DNA of 64,000 nt from CAYWBU01 sp942491525 (GCA_942491525.1 CALOBW010000056.1:248001-312000); one strand, 5' to 3'; shown: positions 24,841 through 33,679, counted from the stretch's first letter. The notes: generated by a model not told the origin, from the sequence alone. A program made the numbers and translations.

Positions 24841-25620
24841 CTACTGGCGGCTCAGGCGCGGCAGATTCATATCGATGTCGAGCGGTTCTGAGGATCTGAC
24901 CGGATTGATGTCGATGCCGCCGCGGCGGGTGTAGAGACAGCTGACCTTCAGGTAGTCCGGTGCGCACTTTTCGCTGATATCGCTGAATATCTCTTCGCAG
25001 CAGCTCTCGTGAAAACCCTCGTGGTTTCTGAGTGAGATGATGTACTTCAGCAGTCCCGCATGCTCAATTTCTGATCCGCGGTATTCGATGATGACGCTGC
25101 CCCAGTCGGGCTGCCGTGTTATCGGGCAGAATGAGCGCAGCAGGTGGCTGCAGAGCTTCTCTGTAATTACCTGCTGGCCGGCCTTGAGTAGCTGCGGGTC
25201 GCGCAGATAGGTTCCGGTCTCAATCTCCAGCCCATCAATGCAGATGGCATCCAGCTTCTGAATGGGCAGGCTGTCTGTCAGCTGCAGCTCCAGTTGCGGC
25301 GTGCCCAGGGCTGGCTGCAAATCTTGTTTGATGGTGTCCAGCAGCTCCTGTTCGGATGCAAACTTCTCATAGGCCAGGCCGCCCAGATAGAGCTTCAGTG
25401 ATTTTGATTCAACGATGCATTTGCTCTGCAGGGGGTAGGCGATCTTGAGGATGGCGGCATGGGGTTTGCCGCTGCTGTTCAGCCAGGAGAGTTCAAAGGC
25501 GCGCCAGAGGTCGAAGCCGTACATCTCAAAGCTTCGCTCGCCGCGCTGGACCGGGAAGAGGACCGACGGGTCGCGCTTCTCGGGATATTCACTCTTTTTG
25601 CCTAATGGTATCTCGCTCAT
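24841..25620 (-). CDS. queF: NADPH-dependent preQ0 reductase QueF (bimodular type)
   Basis: Reduces 7-cyano-7-deazaguanine (preQ0) to preQ1 in queuosine synthesis. The 259-residue protein has the two-module E. coli-like layout. The QueF motif ESKSLKLYL lies in the N-terminal half (about 71-79). The catalytic cysteine (about 165) and the following aspartate sit in FCPITRQPDW in the C-terminal half. Its ATG overlaps the queC stop (ATGA), so preQ0 synthesis and reduction are translationally linked. Confidence 0.95.
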   Translation of the reverse strand: MSEIPLGKKSEYPEKRDPSVLFPVQRGERSFEMYGFDLWRAFELSWLNSSGKPHAAILKIAYPLQSKCIVESKSLKLYLGGLAYEKFASEQELLDTIKQDLQPALGTPQLELQLTDSLPIQKLDAICIDGLEIETGTYLRDPQLLKAGQQVITEKLCSHLLRSFCPITRQPDWGSVIIEYRGSEIEHAGLLKYIISLRNHEGFHESCCEEIFSDISEKCAPDYLKVSCLYTRRGGIDINPVRSSEPLDIDMNLPRLSRQ

Positions 25621-26276
25621 GGCATGTACTCGGTGGGGTCGAGCCCCAGGTCGTGCTGAAGGGCCTGTCTGCGCTCCAGGCAGGTGGCGCAGCGCCCGCA
25701 GTGCTTTTCGAGACCCTTGTAGCAGGACCAGGTCTGGCTGAAGTCGAAGTTCAGCTCGCGGCCGCGTCTGGCAATCTCGGCTTTGTCGATTCTGGCAAAG
25801 GGGGCTTCAATGTGTACGCCGTTGCTGGTGCCGAGGCGGATGGCGTCGGCGGCCGCATTCAGAAACTCCACCCGGCAGTCCGGGTAGACCGGATGGTCGC
25901 CGGCATGGGCCGCGATCAGGAGGGTGTCGATCGCGTGGCTCTCGGCATAGCCGGCGGCGATCGAGAGCATGATGCCGTTGCGGTAGGGCACAACGGTGCA
26001 GGCCATGTTGCCCTCGGCGTAGCTGCCCTCGGGGATCTCGGCGCCGCTCTGCAGCAGGGCCGAGGTGAAGAGCTCGTTGATGAAGGGCAGCTTTACCTTG
26101 GTGTAGCTGGCGCCGTAAGCTTTAGCCAGTTTTTCGGCCATTTCAAGCTCGCGGGTCGCATGCTTTGACCCGTAGTCGAAGCTTAGGGCATGCACCTCAT
26201 CATATTGTTTGCTGGCCCAGGCCAGCAGTACGCCGGAGTCCATTCCACCGGAGAGTAGTATTGCGGCTTTCTTCAT
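25617..26276 (-). CDS. queC: 7-cyano-7-deazaguanine synthase QueC
   Basis: ATP-dependent enzyme that converts 7-carboxy-7-deazaguanine to preQ0. The 219-residue protein has the PP-loop SGGMDS near residue 9 and the C-terminal zinc site CGRCATCLERRQAL with an upstream Cys in WSCYKGL. It is preceded by a leader with a strong hairpin (26332-26364) and followed by overlapping queF. The gene order queE, queC, queF on one strand makes a three-step preQ1 pathway; GTP cyclohydrolase I and QueD are not in the window. Confidence 0.96.
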   Translation of the reverse strand: MKKAAILLSGGMDSGVLLAWASKQYDEVHALSFDYGSKHATRELEMAEKLAKAYGASYTKVKLPFINELFTSALLQSGAEIPEGSYAEGNMACTVVPYRNGIMLSIAAGYAESHAIDTLLIAAHAGDHPVYPDCRVEFLNAAADAIRLGTSNGVHIEAPFARIDKAEIARRGRELNFDFSQTWSCYKGLEKHCGRCATCLERRQALQHDLGLDPTEYMP

Positions 26277-26331
26277 ATGACTCTCTTTAGCTTGAATTTT
26301 TTTTAGGGGCCAGCACTTTCTTTATAGGGAG

Positions 26332-26364
26332 AAGGGGCCCTGTCCATTGCGGTCAGGACCCCTT
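26332..26364 (-). promoter_or_regulatory. Hairpin in the queE-queC intergenic leader
   Basis: Arms AAGGGGCCCTG (26332-26342) and CAGGACCCCTT (26354-26364) pair over 11 positions with one mismatch. The hairpin lies 56 bases upstream of queC and over 130 bases past queE. On the minus strand it is not followed by a T-run, so it is more likely a leader or processing element than a plain terminator. I could not match it to the known preQ1 riboswitch consensus. Confidence 0.4.
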
Positions 26365-26396
26365 CATACGAGGGCTTGTTTCATGTCGAGGGTAGC

Positions 26397-26438
26397 AATA
26401 ATTGAACAACTTCGCAATAATGAATTTATTCAATTATT
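26397..26438. repeat. AT-rich inverted repeat upstream of queC
   Basis: Perfect 10-base arms AATAATTGAA (26397-26406) and TTCAATTATT (26429-26438), with further TTGAA/TTCAA copies alongside. The position between queE and queC suits an operator or promoter-proximal element. The surrounding 120 bases are much more AT-rich than the neighbouring genes. Confidence 0.5.
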
Positions 26439-26497
26439 GAATGAGTTCAATATATGAATATAGTTCTGGCTTGTCAACAATAATTTTGCAAAAAAAA

Positions 26498-27139
26498 TTA
26501 AATTCCGGCCTGGCTGTCAAAAGCCAGAATGTGCAGTCTTGCTGAGAGGTTGTAGCCCATGGCGCTGCAGAAGGTGAAGACCGCCGGCATATTCTCGAGC
26601 TGCTCCTGGCGGGTCTGCCCGCCGGGCATGATGAATACTCTGTCGGCCGGGATGTGGTGCTGGGTGATGTAGTTGTGGATTTCATGCAGATCAAGCTGGC
26701 TGTAGGCCACAAATTTAAGGTAGTCGGCTCTCCTGATGTTCTGGTCCGAGCAGTGCCAGCAGCTGTCGATAAGCTTGGGGCTCATCACGATCAGGCCATC
26801 CTTGAGGTCCGGGATGGGGCATTTGCCGCTGGTTTCATATTGAATCCGGCAGCCGTCGCTGACAAGCTGTTGGTGCAACTCGCTCAGTCCGGTCTGCCAC
26901 TGCAGGAAGGGTTCGCCGCCGGTGATGACCACCAGTTGATGTTTCTGGATGTGACTGATGATTTCGGCGATTTCCATGGGGGCGTGCTCATGCCAGGCGC
27001 GGCGCGTGTCGCACCAGTCGCAGTAGGGCTCCAGGCAGCCCCCGAGGCGAATGAAGGTGGCGGGTTGTCCGCTGAAAGGGCCCTCCCCCTGCAGGGAGTG
27101 GAAGATTTCGTTGATATCCAGTCTCGAGCCTTGTATCAT
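26498..27139 (-). CDS. queE: 7-carboxy-7-deazaguanine synthase QueE (variant cluster motif)
   Basis: Radical SAM enzyme that turns 6-carboxytetrahydropterin into 7-carboxy-7-deazaguanine. The 213-residue protein begins with the family motif IFHSLQGEGPFSGQPATFIR. The iron-sulfur motif is C-LEPY-C-DW-C, a CX4CX2C spacing one residue longer than the usual CX3CX2C of radical SAM enzymes. Downstream VITGGEPFLQ and VMSPK are as expected. It is followed by a 220-base leader and then queC-queF. Confidence 0.92.
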   Translation of the reverse strand: MIQGSRLDINEIFHSLQGEGPFSGQPATFIRLGGCLEPYCDWCDTRRAWHEHAPMEIAEIISHIQKHQLVVITGGEPFLQWQTGLSELHQQLVSDGCRIQYETSGKCPIPDLKDGLIVMSPKLIDSCWHCSDQNIRRADYLKFVAYSQLDLHEIHNYITQHHIPADRVFIMPGGQTRQEQLENMPAVFTFCSAMGYNLSARLHILAFDSQAGI

Positions 27140-27207
27140 TTCATTGATCTATACTATGCCGGGGATCTGGTCAAATGCCGGCTAAAACTTGCTTGAGGTG
27201 ATCTGTT

Positions 27208-27822
27208 ATGTCGATTTTAGATGAGTTTAAGTCCAAGGAGCTGTTAAAGAGTTATTCCATTCCGGTAACCCGCGAGGTTGTGGTCATGAGTCTTGATGAG
27301 GCTTTGTCGGCAGCGGTTGAGTTGGGCTATCCGGTGGTGCTCAAGGGGCTGGGCGTGGCCCACAAGAGTGAGCAGGGTTTGGTGCGCCTGAATATTGGCG
27401 ATGAGCAGGCTTTGCGGCAGATCTATGCTGAGCTGGACTGCGAGGCTGTGCTGGTGCAGGAACAGATCAGCGGCCAGCGCGAGCTGGTGGCCGGCTTAAT
27501 AAGGGATGCCCAGTTCGGTCCCTGCGTCATGTTCGGTCTGGGCGGCATCTATACCGAGGCCCTCAGTGATGTGACTTTCCGGGTGGCGCCTCTATGCCGC
27601 GACGATGCATATGAGATGCTGGAAGAGGTGCGCTGCGCAAAGCTGCTGGGCGAATTCCGCGGTCAGCCGGCGGTTGACCGGGAGCAGCTGGCTGATATCC
27701 TGGTCAGCCTCGGGCGCATCGGCATGGATGACGAGCGGGTCCAGGAGATAGATATCAATCCGCTGATTGTGAGCGGTTCAACTGCGGTTGCCGTGGATGC
27801 ATTGGTGGTGCTTGAGGATTGA
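27208..27822 (+). CDS. ATP-grasp protein like the beta subunit of ADP-forming acyl-CoA synthetase
   Basis: A 204-residue protein matching the ATP-grasp_5 domain: LGYPVVLKGLGVAHKSEQG (about 39-57), VMFGLGGIYTEALSDV and the terminal EIDINPLIV. In acetate/acyl-CoA ligases (ADP-forming) this domain phosphorylates succinyl- or acetyl-CoA intermediates. The CoA-binding alpha part is missing here and not encoded nearby, so its partner must lie elsewhere or the domain acts alone. It precedes dus by three bases. Confidence 0.82.
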   Translation: MSILDEFKSKELLKSYSIPVTREVVVMSLDEALSAAVELGYPVVLKGLGVAHKSEQGLVRLNIGDEQALRQIYAELDCEAVLVQEQISGQRELVAGLIRDAQFGPCVMFGLGGIYTEALSDVTFRVAPLCRDDAYEMLEEVRCAKLLGEFRGQPAVDREQLADILVSLGRIGMDDERVQEIDINPLIVSGSTAVAVDALVVLED

Positions 27823-27825
27823 AAT

Positions 27826-28779
27826 TTGAAAATAGAATTTGCTGAGCCGGCTTTGATGCTGGCGCCGATGGTTGACCTCTCACACGTGGCCTTCAGGGAG
27901 CTGGTGCGTGAGCTTGGCGGCTGCGACCTGCTCTACTCCGAGATGCTCAACTCGCGCATCGTACCCGTCGAGGTATTGGAACGCTCAACCTACTTGAAAT
28001 GGGCCCGCAGCGATGATCTGATCATGCAGCTGGTGGGCTCCGACCCCGAGCGCATGGGCCGGGCGGCCCGGCGCCTGACGGAGTTCACTCCCTGGGGGCT
28101 GGACATCAACATGGGCTGCTGGCTGCAGAAGGTCACCCGCCACGGCTGGGGTGTGGCCCTCATGCAGGAGATCAATTTGGCCGAGGCGGTCCTGGCGGCT
28201 GTGCGCGCGGTTTACGACGGCCGCCTCTCGGTCAAGATCCGCATCGGTTACGAGCCCGACCAGGCATATCTCAATGAGTTTATCGAGATGCTCTGTGAGG
28301 GCGGCGCCGACATGCTGGTGCTGCATGCGCGCACTGTGGCTGACGGCCTGAATAAGCCGCCGCGCTGGGACTATATCGCCCGGGCCAAGGATGTCTGCCG
28401 CGTGCCCCTGATCGGCAACGGCGGCATCAAGTCGCCGGCCGATGCCAGACGTATGCTTGAACAGACCGGCTGCGACGGCATCATGATCGGTCGCCAGGCA
28501 TTGATCGAGCCCTGGATCTTCCGTGACACCCGGGCGCTGCTGAACGGCGACGAGATCTTGCCCAAGCCGAGCCTTGAGGCGGTGCTGGTCAGCCTGTTTG
28601 AGCTGATTGATGAACATTTCAGTGACGATGTGGCCATCAAACGCATGCGCAAGATCCTGCCCTGGCTGGCTCAGAATCTGGCCTTCGGGCACCATCTCAA
28701 TAAAGAGGTTGCCAGGTCCGGGGATATGCGGCAGGCTAAACAGAAATTGCAGGCCATTTTTGCGGCCGGCATCAATTGA
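27826..28779 (+). CDS. tRNA-dihydrouridine synthase (Dus family)
   Basis: FMN enzyme that reduces uridines in tRNA D-loops. The 317-residue TIM-barrel protein has LAPMVDLSHVAFRELV at the start, DINMGCWLQKVTRHGWG with the catalytic Cys, VLHARTVADG, and GNGGIKSP...MIGRQALIEPW at the phosphate site. The start is TTG at 27826, three bases after the previous stop, giving a family-like length. The subfamily (DusA/B/C) cannot be fixed here, so no symbol is given. Confidence 0.9.
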   Translation: MKIEFAEPALMLAPMVDLSHVAFRELVRELGGCDLLYSEMLNSRIVPVEVLERSTYLKWARSDDLIMQLVGSDPERMGRAARRLTEFTPWGLDINMGCWLQKVTRHGWGVALMQEINLAEAVLAAVRAVYDGRLSVKIRIGYEPDQAYLNEFIEMLCEGGADMLVLHARTVADGLNKPPRWDYIARAKDVCRVPLIGNGGIKSPADARRMLEQTGCDGIMIGRQALIEPWIFRDTRALLNGDEILPKPSLEAVLVSLFELIDEHFSDDVAIKRMRKILPWLAQNLAFGHHLNKEVARSGDMRQAKQKLQAIFAAGIN

Positions 28780-28794
28780 TATCAGAGGTGGTGA

Positions 28795-29892
28795 ATGGAT
28801 AGAATAGCTATAATTTTTGGTGGAGTTTCGGCTGAACATGACGTTTCGGTCGTTTCGGCGACCTCGGTGGCCGGTCAGATGGACCGTGAACTCTTCGAGC
28901 CGGTATATGTGGCCATCGACAAGAGCGGCTCCTGGTTTCTGGGGGATGGCGCCTTTGATCTGCTCAAGGGCACCCCGACCGCTGATGTCAGAAGGGTGGT
29001 GCTCTCCTGTGATCCCAACCAGCCGGGGTTCATCGCCCTGGATGACGGCGCCTTGATCGAGGTTGATGCGATCTTCCCGGTTCTGCACGGACCGCGCGGT
29101 GAGGACGGCACGGTGCAGGGGCTGTTTGAACTTTCCGGCCTGCCCTATGTCGGCTGCGACACCACCGCCTCGGCGGTCTCCATGGACAAGGATCTGACCA
29201 AGCGGATTCTTAGTCAGCGCGGCATTCCGGTGGTCAAGGGCACCTGTCTGACAAATGTGATGTGGGAATCTTCGCGCGATGAGGTGTTGGCTGAAATCCG
29301 CCAGACCCTGAAGCTGCCGCTCTTTATTAAGCCGGCCACCATGGGCTCCAGCATCGGCATCACCAAGGCCGAGAATGAGTATGACATTCTGGATGGTATC
29401 GAGGAGGCGCTCGAGTACTCCCATAAGGTGATCGTGGAGGAGGCTGTCTCCGACATGCTCGAGATCGAGGTTGCGGTGCTGGGCAATCGTGAGCCGCGCG
29501 CTTCGGTCCCCGGCCAGATCATTCCCAACAATGAGTATTACGATTTTGATGCCAAGTATGTGGACGGCTCGTCCGAGCTGGTCATTCCGGCCCGCCTGGA
29601 GCGCACCAATCTGGAGGAGATCCAGTTCATGGCGCTGGAGGCTTTCGAGGCCGTGGGCGGCTGCGGCCTGGCCCGCGTTGATTTTCTGGTCACCAGGGAT
29701 GCCTGCTATGTCAATGAGATCAACACTCTGCCCGGCTTCACCAGCATCTCCATGTATCCCAAGCTCTGGGAGGCCAGCGGCCTGCCCTATGGAGATCTGA
29801 TCACCAAACTGATTGAGCTGGCCAAGAGCCGTAAATCTGAGAATGATGAGCTGACCAAGACGATTGTCTTGGAGAAGAGTCTGGGCGTCTAG
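28795..29892 (+). CDS. ddl: D-alanine--D-alanine ligase
   Basis: ATP-grasp ligase that makes D-Ala-D-Ala for peptidoglycan. The 365-residue protein begins with the family IIFGGVSAEHDVSVVSA, followed by LHGPRGEDGTVQG, KPATMGSSIGI and EINTLPGFTSISMYPKLWEASG. A GAGGTG SD lies just upstream. Its stop overlaps that of the convergent diguanylate cyclase gene by four bases (both stops within one CTAG). Confidence 0.96.
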   Translation: MDRIAIIFGGVSAEHDVSVVSATSVAGQMDRELFEPVYVAIDKSGSWFLGDGAFDLLKGTPTADVRRVVLSCDPNQPGFIALDDGALIEVDAIFPVLHGPRGEDGTVQGLFELSGLPYVGCDTTASAVSMDKDLTKRILSQRGIPVVKGTCLTNVMWESSRDEVLAEIRQTLKLPLFIKPATMGSSIGITKAENEYDILDGIEEALEYSHKVIVEEAVSDMLEIEVAVLGNREPRASVPGQIIPNNEYYDFDAKYVDGSSELVIPARLERTNLEEIQFMALEAFEAVGGCGLARVDFLVTRDACYVNEINTLPGFTSISMYPKLWEASGLPYGDLITKLIELAKSRKSENDELTKTIVLEKSLGV

Positions 29893-31811
29893 ATCACGAC
29901 CTGGTCTCTGCCGCTCTCCTTGGCGCTGTAGAGACGTTTGTCGGCGATGGCGATCAGACTCTCGGGCTGCATCTCCCGGATCTCCGAAGTGTCGGCTATG
30001 CCGGCGCTGAAGGTGAAAGATATCTGATTCCCCTCATGCTGGATGATGGTCTCCTGCATGCTGTTTCTGATGCGTTCCATGATGATGAGGGCCTGGTCGC
30101 GGGTGGTGTCGAAGAAGAAGAAGATAAACTCCTCACCGCCGTAGCGGGCCAGGATGTCATACATTCTGAGGGAGTCCCTGAGCTGGCCGGCAAATGTTTT
30201 CAGCACCATGTCGCCGGCTTGGTGCCCGTAGGTGTCGTTGATGATTTTAAAATGATCAATGTCCAGGATCGCCAGGGCTGAAACAGTGCCCTTGCGAGAG
30301 ATGTAGTGCATGCTCTCCCTGACCCTGGTGAAGAAGTAGCGGCGGTTGTAGACCTCGGTCAGGTAGTCGATGCGGGACTGGCGCAGCAGCTCCTCCTGGG
30401 CGCTTTTGAGGTCATTGATGTCCAGCATGGTGCCGGAAACGCGCACGGGGTTGCCGGCGGCATCGCGTTCGGCAATGCGGCCGCGCACCAGGGTCCATTT
30501 CCACTTGTCGCCCAGGGTGCGGATCTTGAGCTCCAGATCAATGGAGTCGGTCTGGCCGTTCAGGTGGGCATAGATGGCGTCTTTGATCTTTGCATGGTGG
30601 TCCGGATGAATGCTGCCGAGCCAGTTGCCGTCATTGAGTTCAAGATGGTCATAACCCATAATGCCGGCCCAGCGCTGATTGATGTAGACTTCCTGGCTGT
30701 CCAGCTGCCAGTCCCACAGGCCCATGTCGGCGCCGTCCAGGGCCAGTTCCAGGCGTTGGTGGCTTGTCTGCAGCTGCTTTTCAAAAAGTTTTCGCTCGCT
30801 GATATCCCTGAGCAGGATCAGCCAGCCCAGAAAATCGCCGTTTGAATCGATCCTGTTGACTGAGGTTTCAAAGATCAGCTGTTGACCGTCAATCTCCGCC
30901 GGGATCTCCGCGGCGGCATTGTCGCGGCAGAGTTCCAGCAGAGCCGGCCAGTCCTTGAAGATTTCAAAGACGGATTTGCCCATCAGCTCGGATTTGTTCA
31001 TGGATGCGATCTGCTGGACGCTCTCATTGACATCCAGAATGCACCAGCGGTCATTGGTGATCATGACGATGTCGTGCATGTTCTGCAGCACATGGTTGTA
31101 GGCAATGGGCACAATATCAAACAGTTTGCCGCGGAATATGCCCCAGGAGAGGGCTAGCATGGCCAGCAGGAAGGTGAATGGTGTGGTGTCAAGGTAGGGC
31201 AGCGGGGTGAGTCCGATCAGGTAGATGAAGTTGCCCAGTATGCCGATGGTGAAGGCGGACACCAGTGATGCGATCTGGCCGCGGTACTGATGGGGCGCCG
31301 TGATGACCGATCTTATAAGCAGGATGATTCCCAGCAGCATCAGTGAATAGGAGTAGGCCGAGTGCACGGCCCAGAAATACCAGCCGAACTGGACCCGTTC
31401 CAGAATCTGATGGCCGCCGAGGGTGCGGATTTGGGTCTCGCTGAGTATCAGGTCCGGGCTTGTCAGGCAGACCACCAGGGTGGTGGCCGGAATAATGGAC
31501 AGCAGGAAAATGTTGCGTTTGTTGAACCACTCCTGGCGGCGGGTATAGCGGATCACAAAGAGCATCCAGAAAACCGGGACAGTGGCTATGCCGATATATT
31601 GGAAGAGGGCCCAGAATGTTTTGGCTGCCAGGGAGGATGTTCCGAATTCAATGGCGTAGCCAAAAGTCCAGAGGGCCAGGGCCAGAGCGAGCAGGGTAAA
31701 GGCCTTGGATCCGCGGGAGGATCGTTTGGTCCATGCCAGCCGGGCGATGCCCAGGGCGACCGCAGTGGTGAGAAGCATTGCCAGGATATAGGGATTTCTG
31801 AGCAGTTCCAT
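29889..31811 (-). CDS. Membrane diguanylate cyclase (7TM - PAS - PAS - GGDEF)
   Basis: A 640-residue signalling protein. Residues 1-230 are seven hydrophobic helices of the histidine-kinase N-terminal 7TM type. Two PAS domains follow (about 245-345 and 350-465). The C-terminal GGDEF domain has an intact active-site RYGGEEF, so it should make cyclic di-GMP. No SD is obvious at the ATG. With the HD-GYP gene at 8.1-8.9 kb it shows an active c-di-GMP system, a usual partner of flagellar regulation. Confidence 0.93.
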   Translation of the reverse strand: MELLRNPYILAMLLTTAVALGIARLAWTKRSSRGSKAFTLLALALALWTFGYAIEFGTSSLAAKTFWALFQYIGIATVPVFWMLFVIRYTRRQEWFNKRNIFLLSIIPATTLVVCLTSPDLILSETQIRTLGGHQILERVQFGWYFWAVHSAYSYSLMLLGIILLIRSVITAPHQYRGQIASLVSAFTIGILGNFIYLIGLTPLPYLDTTPFTFLLAMLALSWGIFRGKLFDIVPIAYNHVLQNMHDIVMITNDRWCILDVNESVQQIASMNKSELMGKSVFEIFKDWPALLELCRDNAAAEIPAEIDGQQLIFETSVNRIDSNGDFLGWLILLRDISERKLFEKQLQTSHQRLELALDGADMGLWDWQLDSQEVYINQRWAGIMGYDHLELNDGNWLGSIHPDHHAKIKDAIYAHLNGQTDSIDLELKIRTLGDKWKWTLVRGRIAERDAAGNPVRVSGTMLDINDLKSAQEELLRQSRIDYLTEVYNRRYFFTRVRESMHYISRKGTVSALAILDIDHFKIINDTYGHQAGDMVLKTFAGQLRDSLRMYDILARYGGEEFIFFFFDTTRDQALIIMERIRNSMQETIIQHEGNQISFTFSAGIADTSEIREMQPESLIAIADKRLYSAKESGRDQVVI

Positions 31812-31855
31812 TTCGTTAAAGTTGCACCGATCTAGTCATGAAGTAGCATGTTGTG

Positions 31856-31879
31856 AGGGCGGGGTTTCTGCCCCGCCCT
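31856..31879 (-). terminator. Strong GC hairpin after the LOG-family gene
   Basis: AGGGCGGGG (31856-31864) and CCCCGCCCT (31871-31879) form a perfect 9-base stem with a 6-base loop, three bases past the LOG stop codon. Neither strand has a good T-run, so termination may be weak or bidirectional. Confidence 0.55.
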
Positions 31880-31882
31880 GGT

Positions 31883-32569
31883 TTATTTCAAGCGTGACTT
31901 GCGCGCAGCCTTGAGTTCGCTGTCCTTGATGATCTGGACAACCTCCTCGATGGAGTCGCTGACGGTGAAGATGCCGAGGTCGTCGGGGCTGATCAGCTCT
32001 TCGGCCAGCATGGTCTTTTTGATCCAGTCCACCATGCCCTCCCAGTAGTCCGAGCCCATCAGGATCACCGGGCAGGGGTGCATCTTCTCGGTCTGGATCA
32101 TGGTCAGGGTTTCGAAGAGTTCATCCAGGGTGCCGAAGCCGCCGGGCATGATGACCCAGGCGGTGGCGTATCTGAGGAACATCACCTTGCGGATGAAGAA
32201 GTAGCGGAAGTTGATGTGGATGTTGGTGTAGGGGTTGAGCTGCTGTTCGAAGGGCAGGTCGATGTTGAGGCCCACGGATGATCCGCCGGCTTCTGTGGCG
32301 CCCTTGTTGGCCGCTTCCATGATGCCGCCGCCGCCACCGGTGATGATGCCGTAGTCCTCTTTGACGAGCGCTTTGGCCAGGTCCTGGGCCATCTGGTAGT
32401 ATTTGTTGTCCGGTTTGGTGCGGGCGGAGCCGTAAATGGAGACAGAGGGCGGGATTGCGCTCAGTGTTTCGATTGACTCGACAAATTCAGCCATGATGCG
32501 GAAGATGCGCCATGATTCTTGGGGTCCGATGTGATCAATGATATATTTGCCGTTTTTGTTTTCTTTCAT
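31883..32569 (-). CDS. LOG-family (TIGR00730) nucleotide 5'-monophosphate phosphoribohydrolase
   Basis: A 228-residue Rossmann-like protein. It carries the signature PGGFGTLDELFE with the preceding nucleotide-binding TGGGGGIMEAAN. LOG proteins release adenine-type bases from nucleoside monophosphates; in bacteria many are misnamed lysine decarboxylases. A GGAGG SD lies before the ATG. It is monocistronic, with a hairpin directly after the stop. Confidence 0.9.
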   Translation of the reverse strand: MKENKNGKYIIDHIGPQESWRIFRIMAEFVESIETLSAIPPSVSIYGSARTKPDNKYYQMAQDLAKALVKEDYGIITGGGGGIMEAANKGATEAGGSSVGLNIDLPFEQQLNPYTNIHINFRYFFIRKVMFLRYATAWVIMPGGFGTLDELFETLTMIQTEKMHPCPVILMGSDYWEGMVDWIKKTMLAEELISPDDLGIFTVSDSIEEVVQIIKDSELKAARKSRLK

Positions 32570-32631
32570 TATGCCTCCAAAATCTAAATGATACTTCTAG
32601 ATAATCGGCAAATGAAGATGCGCTCTAAAGA

Positions 32632-32662
32632 GAAAATAAAAAGGGGCGCAGGATGCGCCCCT
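32632..32662 (-). terminator. Rho-independent terminator of ilvE
   Basis: On the minus strand, AGGGGCGCA and TGCGCCCCT (32642-32662) form a perfect 9-base stem with a 3-base loop. It is followed by a T-rich run and lies eight bases after the ilvE stop. Confidence 0.9.
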
Positions 32663-32669
32663 GGATGTT

Positions 32670-33590
32670 TTAGTCTAGGTAGTCGAGATAGTGGCTGTAG
32701 TTGGGATTTTTGCCCTTGACGATGTCAAAGTAGGCGGTCTGGATTCTCTTGGTAACCTCGCCGGCCTTGCCGTCGCCGATGACGCGGTCATCGATTTCGC
32801 GCACCGGGGTGATCTCGGCGGCGGTGCCGCTGAAGAAGACCTCGTCGGCGATGTAGAGGCAGTCTCTGGAGAAGAGCTGTTCATGTACTTCGTAGCCCAT
32901 CTCCTTGGCGATCTCGATAACCGTGTCCCTGGTGATTCCGTGCAGCACCGAGGTCAGGGGCGGGGTGTAGATGACGCCATTCTTGACGTAGAAGATATTT
33001 TCACCGCTGCCTTCGGCAACGTAGCCCTGGGCATCCAGCATGAGGGCTTCGTCGTAGCCGGCTTTGATGACCTCCATCTTGGAGACGATGGAGTTGACGT
33101 AGTTGCCGCTGACTTTGGCCTTGGTCAGCATGATGTTGGGGTGGTGGCGGGTGAAGGATGAAGTCTTGACGCGGATGCCGTTGCTGAGACCGTCATCGCC
33201 CAGGTAGGCGCCCCACTCCCAGCAGATGATGGCCGTGCGGATCGGGTTGTTGCCCGGATGAACGCCCATGACGCCGTCGCCGATGAAGACCAGCGGGCGG
33301 ATGTAGGCCTCTTTGAGACCGTTGGCCTTGAGGGTCTCCTTGGTGGCATCCATGATCTGCTGCTGGCTGTAGGGGATATCCATAAAGTAGATACCGGCGG
33401 ACTGGAAGAGCCGCTTGGTATGTTCGGGGTGTCTGAAGATTGCTGAGCGACCGTCTTCGCCCTGGTAGCAGCGTACGCCTTCAAAGGCAGCTACGCCGTA
33501 GTGCAGAGAGTGAGTCAGAATATGTACATTGGCATCGTCCCAGTTGACAAGTTGGCCGTCCAGCCAGATTTTCTCAAGTTTTTTAACCAT
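32670..33590 (-). CDS. ilvE: Branched-chain amino acid aminotransferase
   Basis: PLP enzyme for the last step of valine, leucine and isoleucine synthesis. The 306-residue class-IV aminotransferase has HSLHYGVAAFEGVRCYQG near the start, the PLP lysine in VSGNYVNSIVSKMEV, EGSGENIFYVKNGVIYTP, and EVFFSGTAAEITPVREID at the C-terminal side. SD GAGGTGA lies before the ATG. It is a single-gene unit with its own terminator. Confidence 0.95.
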   Translation of the reverse strand: MVKKLEKIWLDGQLVNWDDANVHILTHSLHYGVAAFEGVRCYQGEDGRSAIFRHPEHTKRLFQSAGIYFMDIPYSQQQIMDATKETLKANGLKEAYIRPLVFIGDGVMGVHPGNNPIRTAIICWEWGAYLGDDGLSNGIRVKTSSFTRHHPNIMLTKAKVSGNYVNSIVSKMEVIKAGYDEALMLDAQGYVAEGSGENIFYVKNGVIYTPPLTSVLHGITRDTVIEIAKEMGYEVHEQLFSRDCLYIADEVFFSGTAAEITPVREIDDRVIGDGKAGEVTKRIQTAYFDIVKGKNPNYSHYLDYLD

Positions 33591-33679
33591 TCTATCACCT
33601 CATATTAAGTAAACCCAGTAACTAACATCTATGATTGAGAGCGGTCAATATAAAGTTCGGTGAGAGATTGGGACTTGTG

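Noticed and set aside
26332..26364. preQ1 riboswitch upstream of queC
   Set aside because: A hairpin is present but the conserved loop and A-rich tail of the preQ1 aptamers could not be found, so I report only a leader hairpin.
27985..29424. A 479-residue open frame antisense to dus and ddl
   Set aside because: It spans two well-defined genes and their junction on the other strand, so it cannot be a real single protein.
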